NCBI GenBank assembly: GCA_028277515.1
Contig: JANQGC010000091.1
Location: forward strand, 13,478 to 77,477
Source of the DNA: Anaerolineae bacterium
GTDB taxonomy: Bacteria; Chloroflexota; Anaerolineae; Promineifilales; Promineifilaceae
Direction: 5' to 3'
DNA: 64,000 nt
Shown here piece by piece: positions 1-8,644 of this stretch. The notes beneath the pieces were generated by a model. It had not been told where the DNA came from. It saw only the letters and a list, made by a program, of their open reading frames with translations, and did no database searches. Numbering within the stretch: the first letter of the stretch is position 1; every line of letters begins with the position of its first letter. The position numbers and the translations under genes are program-made.

Positions 1-591
1 CGTCACCTGCGGTCCTCCGGCTAAGGTTGGACCATCCTCATTGTTGTCGTCCATATCTTCTGCCGGCGGCATCTCTACCAGGTAACTGGCATCGACAATT
101 TCCGGACCGTCATAAGGTTCAACCTCTTCCCCGCGCAAGTAACGGGCGGCACGCAGCGCGGCCTGAACCGGTTTTACATAACCGGTCTCGCGGCAGAGAA
201 CGCCGGAAAACGCTTCGCGCACATCATCTTCATCAGGATTGGGATTTTTATCTAATAAAGCCTTGGTAGCCAGCATCATGGCCGGGGTTGAATACCCTGA
301 TTGGATAGCGCCGGTTTCAATAAATGCTTTTTGGATAGGATGCAGTTCCCCTACCTTGCTGGTCAATCCTTCGATAGTTTCTAAATGGCGACCAACAGCC
401 TGACCCACAAGCAAAGTGTCGGTGTTCGCCAACTGACCATCAATGAGGATGGCCGAAGCGCCGGTTGCTCCGTCATCAGAGCCGTAGCGGATGCTAAAAT
501 AGCCTGCTGCGCGAAGGGCATCTCTTAAATTGTCGGTGGGTAAAGCGGGGATGGTCTCTGATCGGCCGTTAATGTTTAACAAAATATCCAT
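1..591 (-). CDS. Xanthine dehydrogenase-type [2Fe-2S] domain with lost cluster ligands (partial, 5' end only)
   Basis: The gene begins at 591, with GGAG seven bases upstream, and runs off the left edge in frame (197 residues visible). The framework is that of the small/Fe-S part of molybdo-hydroxylases (xanthine dehydrogenase, CO dehydrogenase): the GxxxGxxGAx loop at residues 37-46, ILIDG at 48-52, the TIEGL strand at 72-76, and the four-helix part with STPAM at 101-105 and CRETGY at 133-138. The ligand positions are substituted: S38, T43, S46 and D58 replace the plant-type cysteines, and S98, S101 and E135 replace three of the four in the second motif. Only C133 remains. The acidic stretch at 174-187 may be a linker to a following molybdopterin domain outside the window. 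Fold assignment is good; loss of both clusters is inferred from alignment by eye. Confidence 0.75.
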   Translation of the reverse strand, partial: MDILLNINGRSETIPALPTDNLRDALRAAGYFSIRYGSDDGATGASAILIDGQLANTDTLLVGQAVGRHLETIEGLTSKVGELHPIQKAFIETGAIQSGYSTPAMMLATKALLDKNPNPDEDDVREAFSGVLCRETGYVKPVQAALRAARYLRGEEVEPYDGPEIVDASYLVEMPPAEDMDDNNEDGPTLAGGPQVT

Positions 592-707
592 ATGTTGACT
601 CCAATTTTGGGCTTGAAATACTTAAATGTTGCAGGTAATTCTAACAATACTTCTCTTATTAATCTATTGTAGCAGAAAAGATTAAAGGTGTGATCCTAAT
701 GAGCGAA

Positions 708-737
708 TTGTTTGCGCATTATTTTCATTGGTATAAT
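708..737 (+). promoter_or_regulatory. Sigma-70-type promoter of the LysM protein gene
   Basis: TTGTTT at 708-713 and a perfect TATAAT at 732-737 are separated by 18 bases. The predicted start point near 744 leaves only a short leader before the coding region. Confidence 0.5.
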
Positions 738-754
738 TCCGATGTCCTGGGAAG

Positions 755-2122
755 ATGGACGACTCTATGAGTGAGAAGAAGGAAAGCCCGTCGAATATAG
801 GCTCTGAAGCCAGTGAATTCCGCTGCCCGCAATGTGACAGCGTCGTAGCTGAGCATGCCCCACAATGTATTATGTGTGGGGTGGAGTTGGAGCCGGATTT
901 ATTCAAAGTCGATGAGCCAATCATCACGGAAGAAAGTGAAGAATCCGCAATTGAAGCGCCGGAATTGGAAGAACCGGATCAAGCGGACGCAGCGCAAGAA
1001 AATGTGATGCCGCCTCCCGCTAAAGTGTCTGTGGAGGTGGAGAAGCAATCGAAGTCCGTGTGGTGGCTGACGATTGTGGTAGTTTTCCTGACCATCATTT
1101 TTTCCTTATTGCTCTTGCGTGGTCAAGATTCGGAGTTGACCCTGGCGCTGGTGCCCACGGAGACACCTTTCCCACCAACGATGACCTATACCCCCACTTT
1201 GACGCCCTTGGCCACGGGAACGGAACAACCTACAGAGACACCGGTTCCAACCGAAACACCATTGCCGACGGATACGCCGCGCCCGCCCCGCTATCATGAT
1301 GTGGCTGCGGGCGAAACATTATTTGGCCTATCTCTATTTTACCGGATCTCGGCCGATAGTATCGCTGAGGGCAACGACATTCCTGTAAACTCCCAAATTC
1401 AAGTAGGCCAGCAATTACTCATCCCCTGGCCAACAGCAACGCCTCCACTGGAGTCCATGGTGCTTGATATTAACGGGGAGAAAGTAGTTGCTGATGTCAC
1501 CGATTGTGAAATAGTCACCATCCAGGAAGGTGATTCAGCTTATGGGCTATCAGCCCAAAAAGGAGTGCCCGCGGAGGCTATCGTCGCCGTCAATCGGTTA
1601 ACCGAAGAATCAATCCAATTGTTGCACCCTGGAGATACTTTATGTGTGCCCAGAATCATCCACAGCGACACGCTTCCCTCAACCCCTGGTCCGGCGCCAT
1701 CGGCCACATCCACATCCTATCCATCTGGTCCGAACCTGCTTTATCCAATTGAGGGTGCTGAGCTTGATCCCGGGGGAGAACCCATTGCTCTGCAATGGGT
1801 GGCTGTCAAAGATCTGAATGAAAATGAGCGGTATATGGTGGAATTGATGGACATGGATGCACTTGATGCCCTACCATATCGAGCTTTTACCCGCGATACA
1901 GCATTCCATTTACTCTCTAGCTGGCGGCCGCCGGTTCCCGAATTGCATCAGATGCGCTGGCGGGTCAGTATTGTGCAGGTGACTGGACAAAGAGAGGATG
2001 GAGAATTTATTTACACTTTTGGCGGGCAAAACAGCGCCGACGCTACTTTTTACTGGCTGGGTGCTGAACCGACATCGACGCCAACCTCAACGCCTATCCC
2101 GACATTGACACCCACACCTTAA
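755..2122 (+). CDS. Membrane-anchored zinc-ribbon protein with two LysM domains
   Basis: The 455-residue protein starts with a zinc ribbon (CPQC at 24-27, CIMC at 38-41), followed by an acidic segment, one membrane span around 101-122 and a Thr/Pro-rich spacer. Two LysM modules follow (about 180-228 and 258-302), each with the GxxLxxLSxxY/K pattern and a final LxIP or LCVP. An Ig-like region and a second Thr/Pro-rich tail end the protein. LysM normally binds N-acetylglucosamine polymers such as peptidoglycan, so the extracytoplasmic part probably attaches to the wall while the ribbon stays in the cytoplasm. The start is uncertain: 767 is an in-frame alternative, and neither has an ideally spaced ribosome site. 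The stop codon overlaps that of the convergent next gene by four bases (TTAA). Confidence 0.75.
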   Translation: MDDSMSEKKESPSNIGSEASEFRCPQCDSVVAEHAPQCIMCGVELEPDLFKVDEPIITEESEESAIEAPELEEPDQADAAQENVMPPPAKVSVEVEKQSKSVWWLTIVVVFLTIIFSLLLLRGQDSELTLALVPTETPFPPTMTYTPTLTPLATGTEQPTETPVPTETPLPTDTPRPPRYHDVAAGETLFGLSLFYRISADSIAEGNDIPVNSQIQVGQQLLIPWPTATPPLESMVLDINGEKVVADVTDCEIVTIQEGDSAYGLSAQKGVPAEAIVAVNRLTEESIQLLHPGDTLCVPRIIHSDTLPSTPGPAPSATSTSYPSGPNLLYPIEGAELDPGGEPIALQWVAVKDLNENERYMVELMDMDALDALPYRAFTRDTAFHLLSSWRPPVPELHQMRWRVSIVQVTGQREDGEFIYTFGGQNSADATFYWLGAEPTSTPTSTPIPTLTPTP

Positions 2123-2760
2123 CGCAAAAATGGGTTCCACTGTTTTTCCTGCCCGATGGTCGTCCTTGGCCCATGGCCGGAAAGCACGGCCGTTTGATCG
2201 GGAAGAACAAGGACACGGTCTTTAATGCTTTTCATTAGTAATTCATAGTCTCCCCCCGGCAAATCGGTGCGGCCGATACCTTGTTGAAAGAGCACATCTC
2301 CATCAAAAAGCACATCAAATTCCTGCGCATAAAAACAAACATGTCCCGGCGCGTGCCCGGGTGTAAATAGCACTTCCAGGTTTATATTTCCAACAGTCAA
2401 GACTTGCCGATCGTCTAAGAATTGATCGGCCGGGGGCGGAGTTGGGATCGAAATTTGCCATAAGTTGGCTGCTAGTTCCGCATTCTCCAACAGTTGTACC
2501 GCCTCCGGGTGAATAAAAATCGGAGCCTGGGTTTGCTCTTTCACTTCGGCCAGACCGCCGACATGATCGAAATGGCTATGCGTCAGCAGAATGTGGCTGA
2601 TCTGCCATCCCTCTTGCCCGGCCTTTTCAACGATGAGCCGGCCGTCCCATGAAGGGTCGATAACCGCTGCCTGTTTACTTTCCTGGCAACCAAGCAAGTA
2701 CGCGTTGGTTTGTAAGGGACCCAAGGGGAGTTGCAAAATTTTAATTTTATCGGTGCTCAT
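2119..2760 (-). CDS. MBL-fold metallo-hydrolase, glyoxalase II-like
   Basis: The 213-residue protein carries the metallo-beta-lactamase-fold signature THSHFDHVGG (residues 60-69), a further metal histidine in the TPGHAPGHVC segment, the bridging aspartate in FDGDVLF, and a C-terminal SGHGPRT histidine. This is the full binuclear-metal set of the glyoxalase II/GloB-like subgroup, which hydrolyses thioesters such as S-lactoylglutathione. The substrate cannot be read from sequence. It lies six bases after the start of the beta-oxidation gene on the same strand and is likely the last gene of that operon. Confidence 0.85.
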   Translation of the reverse strand: MSTDKIKILQLPLGPLQTNAYLLGCQESKQAAVIDPSWDGRLIVEKAGQEGWQISHILLTHSHFDHVGGLAEVKEQTQAPIFIHPEAVQLLENAELAANLWQISIPTPPPADQFLDDRQVLTVGNINLEVLFTPGHAPGHVCFYAQEFDVLFDGDVLFQQGIGRTDLPGGDYELLMKSIKDRVLVLPDQTAVLSGHGPRTTIGQEKQWNPFLR

Positions 2761-2766
2761 TCGTTT

Positions 2767-4896
2767 CTAAAATGTCCTGTTTTCTTGCGCCATTGCTTGC
2801 AATAAGGATGGTGGATGAAAACGGCGGCCGTATTGATCGGCCAATTCCTGGCAGCGGATGACGAAGGATGCGGGACCATAATCGTTGATGTACTGCAATG
2901 TGCCTCCTTTAAATGGCGCAAATCCCCAGCCAAAAATGCTGCCTATATTGGCATCAGCGACGGATTTAACAACACCCTCTTCATAACAGCGAGCGGTTTC
3001 TAAGGCCTGGACAAACATGAAGCGTTCGATCATCTCCTGCTGATCCAGTTTAGTACCGTTTGAGGAGAAATGGGTTGAAAGCTCCAGCCATAGGAATTTT
3101 GTTTTGCCTTGCGGGTATTCGTAAAACCCGGCACCGTTTGCCTTTCCAATGCGACCAAAATCGTGAACCATGGTTTCTAATACCCTATCGGCCGGGTGAG
3201 GGGGCAGCTCTTTTCCTTCTGCTGCCAGGTCCTTTTTTGTTTGCTCGTTAATATGAATCATTAGGCTTAAGCTAACTTCATCGGCCAGGGCTAATGGACC
3301 AACAGGCATCCCCGCTTGCAGCCCGGCGGATTCAATGGCTCTTGGATTTTGGCCTTCCTTAAGAAGAGCTAAACCCTCTTTTAAATAGGTCGCGAAAACA
3401 CGCGATGTATAGAAACCGCGGCTGTCATTGACGACAATGGGAATCTTGTTGATCTGTTGCACATAATCAAAGGCTTTGGCTAATGTTGTCGCTGATGTTT
3501 CCTGGCCACAAATGATTTCCACCAGTTTCATCTTGTGCACCGGAGAGAAGAAGTGCAGTCCGATGAAATTGGATGGGCGGGCGGAGTTGACGGCCAGGCT
3601 GGTGATGGGTAGTGTGGAGGTATTGGAGGCGAAGATTGCATTTTCACCGATGTGGGCTTCGGCCTCGGCCGTCACTTTGGCTTTTATTTCCCTGTTTTCA
3701 AAGACGGCTTCGATAATGAGATCGCAGCTTTGTAAATCGGCCGGATCGGCCGTGCATTGAATCTTGTTCAATATCTGTTGAGCCTGATCCTGGCTCATTT
3801 TGCGGCGAGATACGCGTTTTTCAATGATCTTGGCGATGGCATCCTTGCCCGCTAGTGCCTTTTCCTCCGATACGTCTTTCAGGACGACCTCAATCCCGGC
3901 GTAGGCGGAAACATAAGCGATGCCGTGTCCCATCATGCCGGCTCCTAAAATGCCCACCTTCTTCCGGTTAGAATGTGGGACGCCATTGGGACGACTCTCA
4001 CCGCTTTTGATTTTGTTAAGCTGAAACCAAAAGGCATTGATCATGTTTTTGGCTACCTGCCCTGTGGCAATTTGAGCGAAATAGCGCGATTCAATACGCA
4101 GCGCCGTATCAAAATCGACCATGGCTCCTTCTACGGCGGCGTTCATAATGGCTTGAGGGGCAGGGTAGTTGCCGCGTGTTTTTTTCTTCAGCATGGCCGG
4201 GGCAATGGCCAACATCTGGGCAACCCTGGGATTTGTAGGAGATCCGCCAGGAATACGAAATCTTGGTTTATCCCAGGGCTGGTAAGGATCAGCTTTCTCA
4301 AGTATCCAGGTCCTTGAACGAGCCAACAGATCAGCTTGGTCCCTGGCTAATTCATCAATAAATCCGGCCTTGACGGCCGCCTCAGGGCCGATTTGCGTTC
4401 CTTCCATCAAATATGGGAGGGCTTCCTGTAGACCCAATAAATGTGTCAACCGGATAACACCTCCGGCACCGGGCAAAAGACCGAGTGTCACCTCAGGAAA
4501 GCCAGTTTTTAACTGTTTGTCCGCCACAGCAATTCGTCGATGGCAGGCTAAAGCCAATTCCAGACCACCGCCTAAGGCGCTGCCATTTATCGCCGCCACA
4601 ACCGGTTTACCTAATTTTTCAATCCGCCGCAAGAGGGTTTTGATCGCTTGCGCGGCCTGGAAAGCAGTTTCAGGATCTTGCAGTTGAACCAGCCATTCTA
4701 AATCTCCCCCGGCCATGAAACTGTTTTTGGCCGAGGTAAGAATGATTCCTGAAATTGTCGCGTCCGCTTCCAATTTTTTTAATGTAGCTTGTAGACTGCT
4801 GGCAAATGATTCATTGATGACATTGGTTGATCGACCTGGCATATTCATGGTCAGGGTCACGATGTTGTTCTCGTCTTTAAGATATTCGATGCTCAT
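2767..4896 (-). CDS. fadJ: Fatty-acid oxidation complex alpha subunit (enoyl-CoA hydratase / 3-hydroxyacyl-CoA dehydrogenase)
   Basis: The 709-residue protein is a two-enzyme fusion. The N-terminal crotonase domain (about 1-200) has the oxyanion-hole segment NSFMAGGDLEWL and the GSALGGGLELALACH strand. The 3-hydroxyacyl-CoA dehydrogenase part follows a linker, with the NAD-binding GAGMMGHGIA motif near residue 318, the SNTSTLPI segment, and the FIGLHFFSPVHKMKLVEII catalytic region, then two C-terminal helical domains. It hydrates trans-2-enoyl-CoA and oxidises the resulting 3-hydroxyacyl-CoA. The thiolase gene lies immediately upstream with one base between, so the two form a complete beta-oxidation pair. 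Whether it is FadB-like or FadJ-like cannot be settled by eye; the partner order and length favour the FadJ type. Confidence 0.9.
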   Translation of the reverse strand: MSIEYLKDENNIVTLTMNMPGRSTNVINESFASSLQATLKKLEADATISGIILTSAKNSFMAGGDLEWLVQLQDPETAFQAAQAIKTLLRRIEKLGKPVVAAINGSALGGGLELALACHRRIAVADKQLKTGFPEVTLGLLPGAGGVIRLTHLLGLQEALPYLMEGTQIGPEAAVKAGFIDELARDQADLLARSRTWILEKADPYQPWDKPRFRIPGGSPTNPRVAQMLAIAPAMLKKKTRGNYPAPQAIMNAAVEGAMVDFDTALRIESRYFAQIATGQVAKNMINAFWFQLNKIKSGESRPNGVPHSNRKKVGILGAGMMGHGIAYVSAYAGIEVVLKDVSEEKALAGKDAIAKIIEKRVSRRKMSQDQAQQILNKIQCTADPADLQSCDLIIEAVFENREIKAKVTAEAEAHIGENAIFASNTSTLPITSLAVNSARPSNFIGLHFFSPVHKMKLVEIICGQETSATTLAKAFDYVQQINKIPIVVNDSRGFYTSRVFATYLKEGLALLKEGQNPRAIESAGLQAGMPVGPLALADEVSLSLMIHINEQTKKDLAAEGKELPPHPADRVLETMVHDFGRIGKANGAGFYEYPQGKTKFLWLELSTHFSSNGTKLDQQEMIERFMFVQALETARCYEEGVVKSVADANIGSIFGWGFAPFKGGTLQYINDYGPASFVIRCQELADQYGRRFHPPSLLQAMAQENRTF

Positions 4897-4897
4897 C

Positions 4898-6109
4898 TCA
4901 TACCCGTTCTATAATTGTGGCGATGCCCATACCGCCCCCAACACAAAGCGTCACTAACGCTGTTTCTAAATCCGACCGTTCAAGCTCGTCTAGAACTGTT
5001 CCCAATAGCATAGCGCCCGTCGCACCTAATGGATGGCCCATCGCGATGGCTCCGCCGTTGACATTGAGGTTTTCTGTTCCTTCGATTTTCAAATCACGCA
5101 TGAAACGCAGAACGACTGACGCGAATGCTTCATTCACTTCAAACAGGTCGATATCCGCCGGCTGCATGCCTGCCATTTGTAATGCTTTGTTGGACGCCGG
5201 TCCCGGTCCAATGAGCATAATAGTTGGTTCTGTGCCGACTAAGGCCGTGGATACGATGCGCGCGCGGGGCTTTAAACCCAACGATTCTCCTTTTTCCTTA
5301 GAACCGACCAATACAAGAGCGGCGCCATCGACAATGCCTGAAGAGTTGCCCGCCGTATGCACATGATTGATTTTTTCCACTTCCGGATAAACCTGTTGGG
5401 CAGTGGCGTCAAACCCCATGTCACCCATTGTGGCGAAAACAGGTGTCAAATTTGCCAGGCCTTCAAATGTGGTGTCGCGACGGATATGTTCGTCTTTGTC
5501 GAGAATAAGTAAACCATTTTGATCTGTTATGGGCACGATTGATCGAGCGAAATATCCCTTATCTGCTGCGAACCCTGCCCGCTGTTGTGACTGCAAGGCA
5601 TAGCGATCCACATCCTGGCGGGTGAATCCCTCAATGGTGGCGATGAGGTCTGCTCCGATCCCCTGGGGCACGAAGTTGATTTTGCTGGTTACCTTGGGAT
5701 CAAGCATCATGGCTCCTCCGTCCGACCCCATAGGCACGCGGGACATGGACTCGACCCCGCCGGCGACGATCAGATTTTCCCAACCCGAGCGTACCTTCAT
5801 GGCTGCTAAATTCACGGTTTCAAGCCCGGATGCACAAAAGCGATTGATTTGCATGCCGGGGATATCCACATCCCAGCCTGCATAGAGCACGGCCGTCCGG
5901 GCAATATCGGCCCCTTGATCGCCCAGCGGTGTGACACAGCCAATCACCACATCATCCACTTCAGAAGTGTCTAATTGATGGCGCTGCTGCATTTCACGAA
6001 GGAGAGTAGCCAGTAAATCCACGGGGGCGACTTCATATAAGGCGCCATTGCTCTTGCCACGGCCGCGAGGAGTGCGGAGCGCATCGTAAATATAAGCCTC
6101 TGTTGCCAT
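4898..6109 (-). CDS. fadI: Acetyl-CoA acyltransferase (thiolase)
   Basis: The 403-residue protein has all thiolase signatures: the nucleophilic cysteine in [10 protein letters not shown] (about residue 88), NEAFA near 320, [15 protein letters not shown] with the active histidine near 355, and CVGGGMGIA with the second cysteine near 390. It cleaves 3-ketoacyl-CoA to acetyl-CoA and a shortened acyl-CoA, the final step of beta-oxidation, or runs in reverse in biosynthesis. It is the first gene of the operon with the hydratase/dehydrogenase fusion. The symbol follows that pairing and is tentative. Confidence 0.9.
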   Translation of the reverse strand: MATEAYIYDALRTPRGRGKSNGALYEVAPVDLLATLLREMQQRHQLDTSEVDDVVIGCVTPLGDQGADIARTAVLYAGWDVDIPGMQINRFCASGLETVNLAAMKVRSGWENLIVAGGVESMSRVPMGSDGGAMMLDPKVTSKINFVPQGIGADLIATIEGFTRQDVDRYALQSQQRAGFAADKGYFARSIVPITDQNGLLILDKDEHIRRDTTFEGLANLTPVFATMGDMGFDATAQQVYPEVEKINHVHTAGNSSGIVDGAALVLVGSKEKGESLGLKPRARIVSTALVGTEPTIMLIGPGPASNKALQMAGMQPADIDLFEVNEAFASVVLRFMRDLKIEGTENLNVNGGAIAMGHPLGATGAMLLGTVLDELERSDLETALVTLCVGGGMGIATIIERV

Positions 6110-6173
6110 CAGATCTCCCTTGAAATTTGACTCCTAAAGATAGCCTACGAGTTTAAAAGTAATTTGAGAAAAA

Positions 6174-7502
6174 TCAAGGTAGAGCGCTCACCGGATGGAG
6201 CTTCAAAATCCGGATATCCGGGGCAAGGATTTTTCTCGTTCGCCATAGTAGAAAAATAACTTCGCAAAGGACAGCCACATTTAAGGCAATTGCTGCTGTG
6301 GACAAGCCCGGAGATTGCGAAACGATCCCAATCGTCAGAGTAAGCGCCGTCATAGCCAGGTTAATGGCCATTCCCAAATTGACTTCCCTGGTGACGCCCT
6401 CTTTAATCAATAATCCACGCAGCCAAGAAACCAGGATTGATAAAGCTGGGAACAACAGAAATAGTGCCAGGCTGGATTGGGTCAAATCTCCAACGAGCGG
6501 TTCCATATCTTGGATGACAAAGATATAGAACGTTGACAAAGGGGTCAAGATGAAGATAGCCATGAAAGCAGTTAAGACGCCCACCAGGATGAGTGTGAAG
6601 CGGCGAATAGGCTCGAATGTTTTAATTCCCTTACTGAGAGCAATAACAACTTCCGGCCAGGCAAAGGCCGCCGCCCGTGAAAGCAGCGTGATTTGAAATA
6701 GCACCGGCCAGGCAGCCAGTGAGAGTGTGGGTTGGTCCAGCCGGGCCAGGCTGAAGGTGACCATCGGCTGGGCTAGCAGGGCCAGCAGCGATGTAAGAGC
6801 TAAGGGTAAATGAAACCAGAATAATTTGCTGTAGCTCAGCGGTTCTTCCTCGGAAATTGGGCTTTCAGGACTGAGCTGGTTGTTTAGTATAGGTTGAACA
6901 GCAATTGTGGCGTAAATTGCCTCGGCGATAACACCAGCCATGAGGGCCGTGCTGCCAATAATTACCCCGGCGAAATCAGTGTAAAAAGCCAACATCAAGG
7001 CCGTTCCACCTGAGGAGATTAAGCGAACAGCGGTACCCCAGGCCACTTTTCGCGTCTGGCCAAAATGAATCAAAACACCTTGTAGAAAGCGCCTCCAGGC
7101 GATGGCTGCCGTCCACAATGTCATAATTTGCAAGCCGAGCCTGACCCATTGGGCGACTTCCAGGGGGGTCTGCATTAATTTAACGATTACCCAGTCAAAT
7201 AGTGGAGTGAAGGCGAGGGCCACGGCGACAGCCGTTAAAAATATGGTCCAATGGATGGTAAAGCGCCGGACGAGTAAAAAGGATGGTCGATCTTTAACAA
7301 CGGCTGTTGAGGTAGAAAGCAAGGCGATGATGGGACTTTCAATGGTGACGGAAAGACTGACGACAATTCCTTGCGCCGCCAACATGATAACCTCATCTGG
7401 TAACCGATTGATGATAGTGCTGACAAAAGGCCCTTCTGAAGCCATTAACAACCAACTGGCGAATAAGGGCAACCAAAACCAAAAAATAGTGCGCTGTTTC
7501 AT
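6174..7502 (-). CDS. Polytopic membrane protein, MOP/MATE-superfamily-like, possibly ANKH-related
   Basis: This 442-residue protein has about twelve hydrophobic segments and short loops. I start it at 7502 (MKQRTIFWFW), which places a clean first membrane span at the N terminus; an upstream in-frame extension to 7547 looks non-coding. The two-fold repeat of six spans, with a segment reading FWFHLPLALT near the middle, recalls the MATE-like fold and in particular the eukaryotic ANKH (progressive ankylosis) family. That resemblance is from memory and weak. A transport role (lipid-linked, drug or anion export) is only an inference. It stands alone between the beta-oxidation operon and a divergent dehydrogenase gene. 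Confidence 0.65.
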   Translation of the reverse strand: MKQRTIFWFWLPLFASWLLMASEGPFVSTIINRLPDEVIMLAAQGIVVSLSVTIESPIIALLSTSTAVVKDRPSFLLVRRFTIHWTIFLTAVAVALAFTPLFDWVIVKLMQTPLEVAQWVRLGLQIMTLWTAAIAWRRFLQGVLIHFGQTRKVAWGTAVRLISSGGTALMLAFYTDFAGVIIGSTALMAGVIAEAIYATIAVQPILNNQLSPESPISEEEPLSYSKLFWFHLPLALTSLLALLAQPMVTFSLARLDQPTLSLAAWPVLFQITLLSRAAAFAWPEVVIALSKGIKTFEPIRRFTLILVGVLTAFMAIFILTPLSTFYIFVIQDMEPLVGDLTQSSLALFLLFPALSILVSWLRGLLIKEGVTREVNLGMAINLAMTALTLTIGIVSQSPGLSTAAIALNVAVLCEVIFLLWRTRKILAPDIRILKLHPVSALP

Positions 7503-7614
7503 ACAAAACCTGATGATAGAGTACAAGTAAGCAGGCCAGTATACCAACAGGCCAGGTTACGGGAAATGGAAAACATGCTAAACTCATGATATTTCAAAAA
7601 ATCTATGGAGAAAT

Positions 7615-8631
7615 ATGCGTAAAAGAGTTGTATTGATTACCGGAGCGGCCGGGGAAATTGGCCAGGCATTGATTCAGTATTATGGTGAACAAGGTAATAG
7701 TCAGCTTCTTACTCTTGATCTAAATCCCCTTCCGGATGAATTAAGAGGGATGTCAACACACATTATTGGTGATGTGTTAGATCAAAAGCTGTTCGCTCGC
7801 CTGGTCACGGAATACCAGATTGATATGGTGTTTCATATGGCTGCATTATTATCAACACGATGTGAATTTGCTCCCGACCTTGCCCATCAAGTGAATGTGA
7901 ACGGTACTTTGAATTTGCTGCAGCTAATGGCCGATCAAACCCAAAGGCGGGGAGTCCCTGTCAAATTTATTTTTCCCAGTTCTGTGGCTGCATACGGTAT
8001 GCCTGATTTAGAAACGAAAGCGCGCGACCGGAATGTTCGTGAGTGGGACTGGAATTATCCGGCGACAATGTATGGCTGTAATAAACTGTACTGCGAGATT
8101 TTAGGCAATTACTATGGGCAACATTACTTACAATTGGCTGAAAGCAGGCCAACGATGCTTGATTTCAGAAGCCTTCGTTTCCCAGGTTTAATCAGCGCTT
8201 TTACCGTCCCCTCTGGTGGAACTACGGATTATGGACCGGAGATGTTGCATGCTGCAGCACAAGGAAAACCATATGCCTGTTTCGTACGCGAAGACACCGT
8301 CCTGCCCTTCATGGCTATGCCTGATGCGGTAAAATCGTTGCTGTTGGTGGCAGATGCCCCTCGCGAAAATCTAAGACGTGCGGTTTACAATGTGACCAGC
8401 TTCAGTCTTTCCGCGGCCGATTTCCATAGTAGAGTCCAACAAGCATTTCCCGATGCGGAGATTTCATTTCAACCCGATGAACGAAGGCAGCGCATTGTTG
8501 ATAGCTGGCCAGGTGGGATGAATGACAAAGCCGCTCAGCGAGATTTGGGATGGCAGCCGGATTATGATATTGATCGAGCTTTCGATGATTACCTGATTCC
8601 CAATATCATCAAGCGCTATCGTCAAAGTTGA
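7615..8631 (+). CDS. L-threonine 3-dehydrogenase-type SDR (NAD-dependent epimerase family)
   Basis: The 338-residue extended short-chain dehydrogenase has the Rossmann motif GAAGEIG (residues 10-16), the DVLD acidic segment, the active YxxxK as YGCNK (about 151-155), and PGLISAF after it. The long C-terminal part (SGGTTDYGPEM, LPFMAMPDAV, YNVTSFSLSA, DSWPGGMND, DIDRAFDDY) follows, in order, the segments characteristic of the epimerase-like L-threonine dehydrogenases. These oxidise L-threonine to 2-amino-3-ketobutyrate with NAD. No 2-amino-3-ketobutyrate CoA ligase is visible nearby, so a related substrate remains possible. GGAG stands six bases before the ATG. Confidence 0.75.
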   Translation: MRKRVVLITGAAGEIGQALIQYYGEQGNSQLLTLDLNPLPDELRGMSTHIIGDVLDQKLFARLVTEYQIDMVFHMAALLSTRCEFAPDLAHQVNVNGTLNLLQLMADQTQRRGVPVKFIFPSSVAAYGMPDLETKARDRNVREWDWNYPATMYGCNKLYCEILGNYYGQHYLQLAESRPTMLDFRSLRFPGLISAFTVPSGGTTDYGPEMLHAAAQGKPYACFVREDTVLPFMAMPDAVKSLLLVADAPRENLRRAVYNVTSFSLSAADFHSRVQQAFPDAEISFQPDERRQRIVDSWPGGMNDKAAQRDLGWQPDYDIDRAFDDYLIPNIIKRYRQS

Positions 8632-8644
8632 ACATAGGACTGTT

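Noticed and set aside
3476..5885. Plus-strand frames opposite the fadJ/fadI genes
   Set aside because: They are reading-frame shadows of strongly conserved minus-strand genes with no independent signature.
7503..7547. Extension of the MATE/ANKH-like protein to an upstream start
   Set aside because: The extra residues look like leader sequence, and the 7502 start places the first membrane span correctly.
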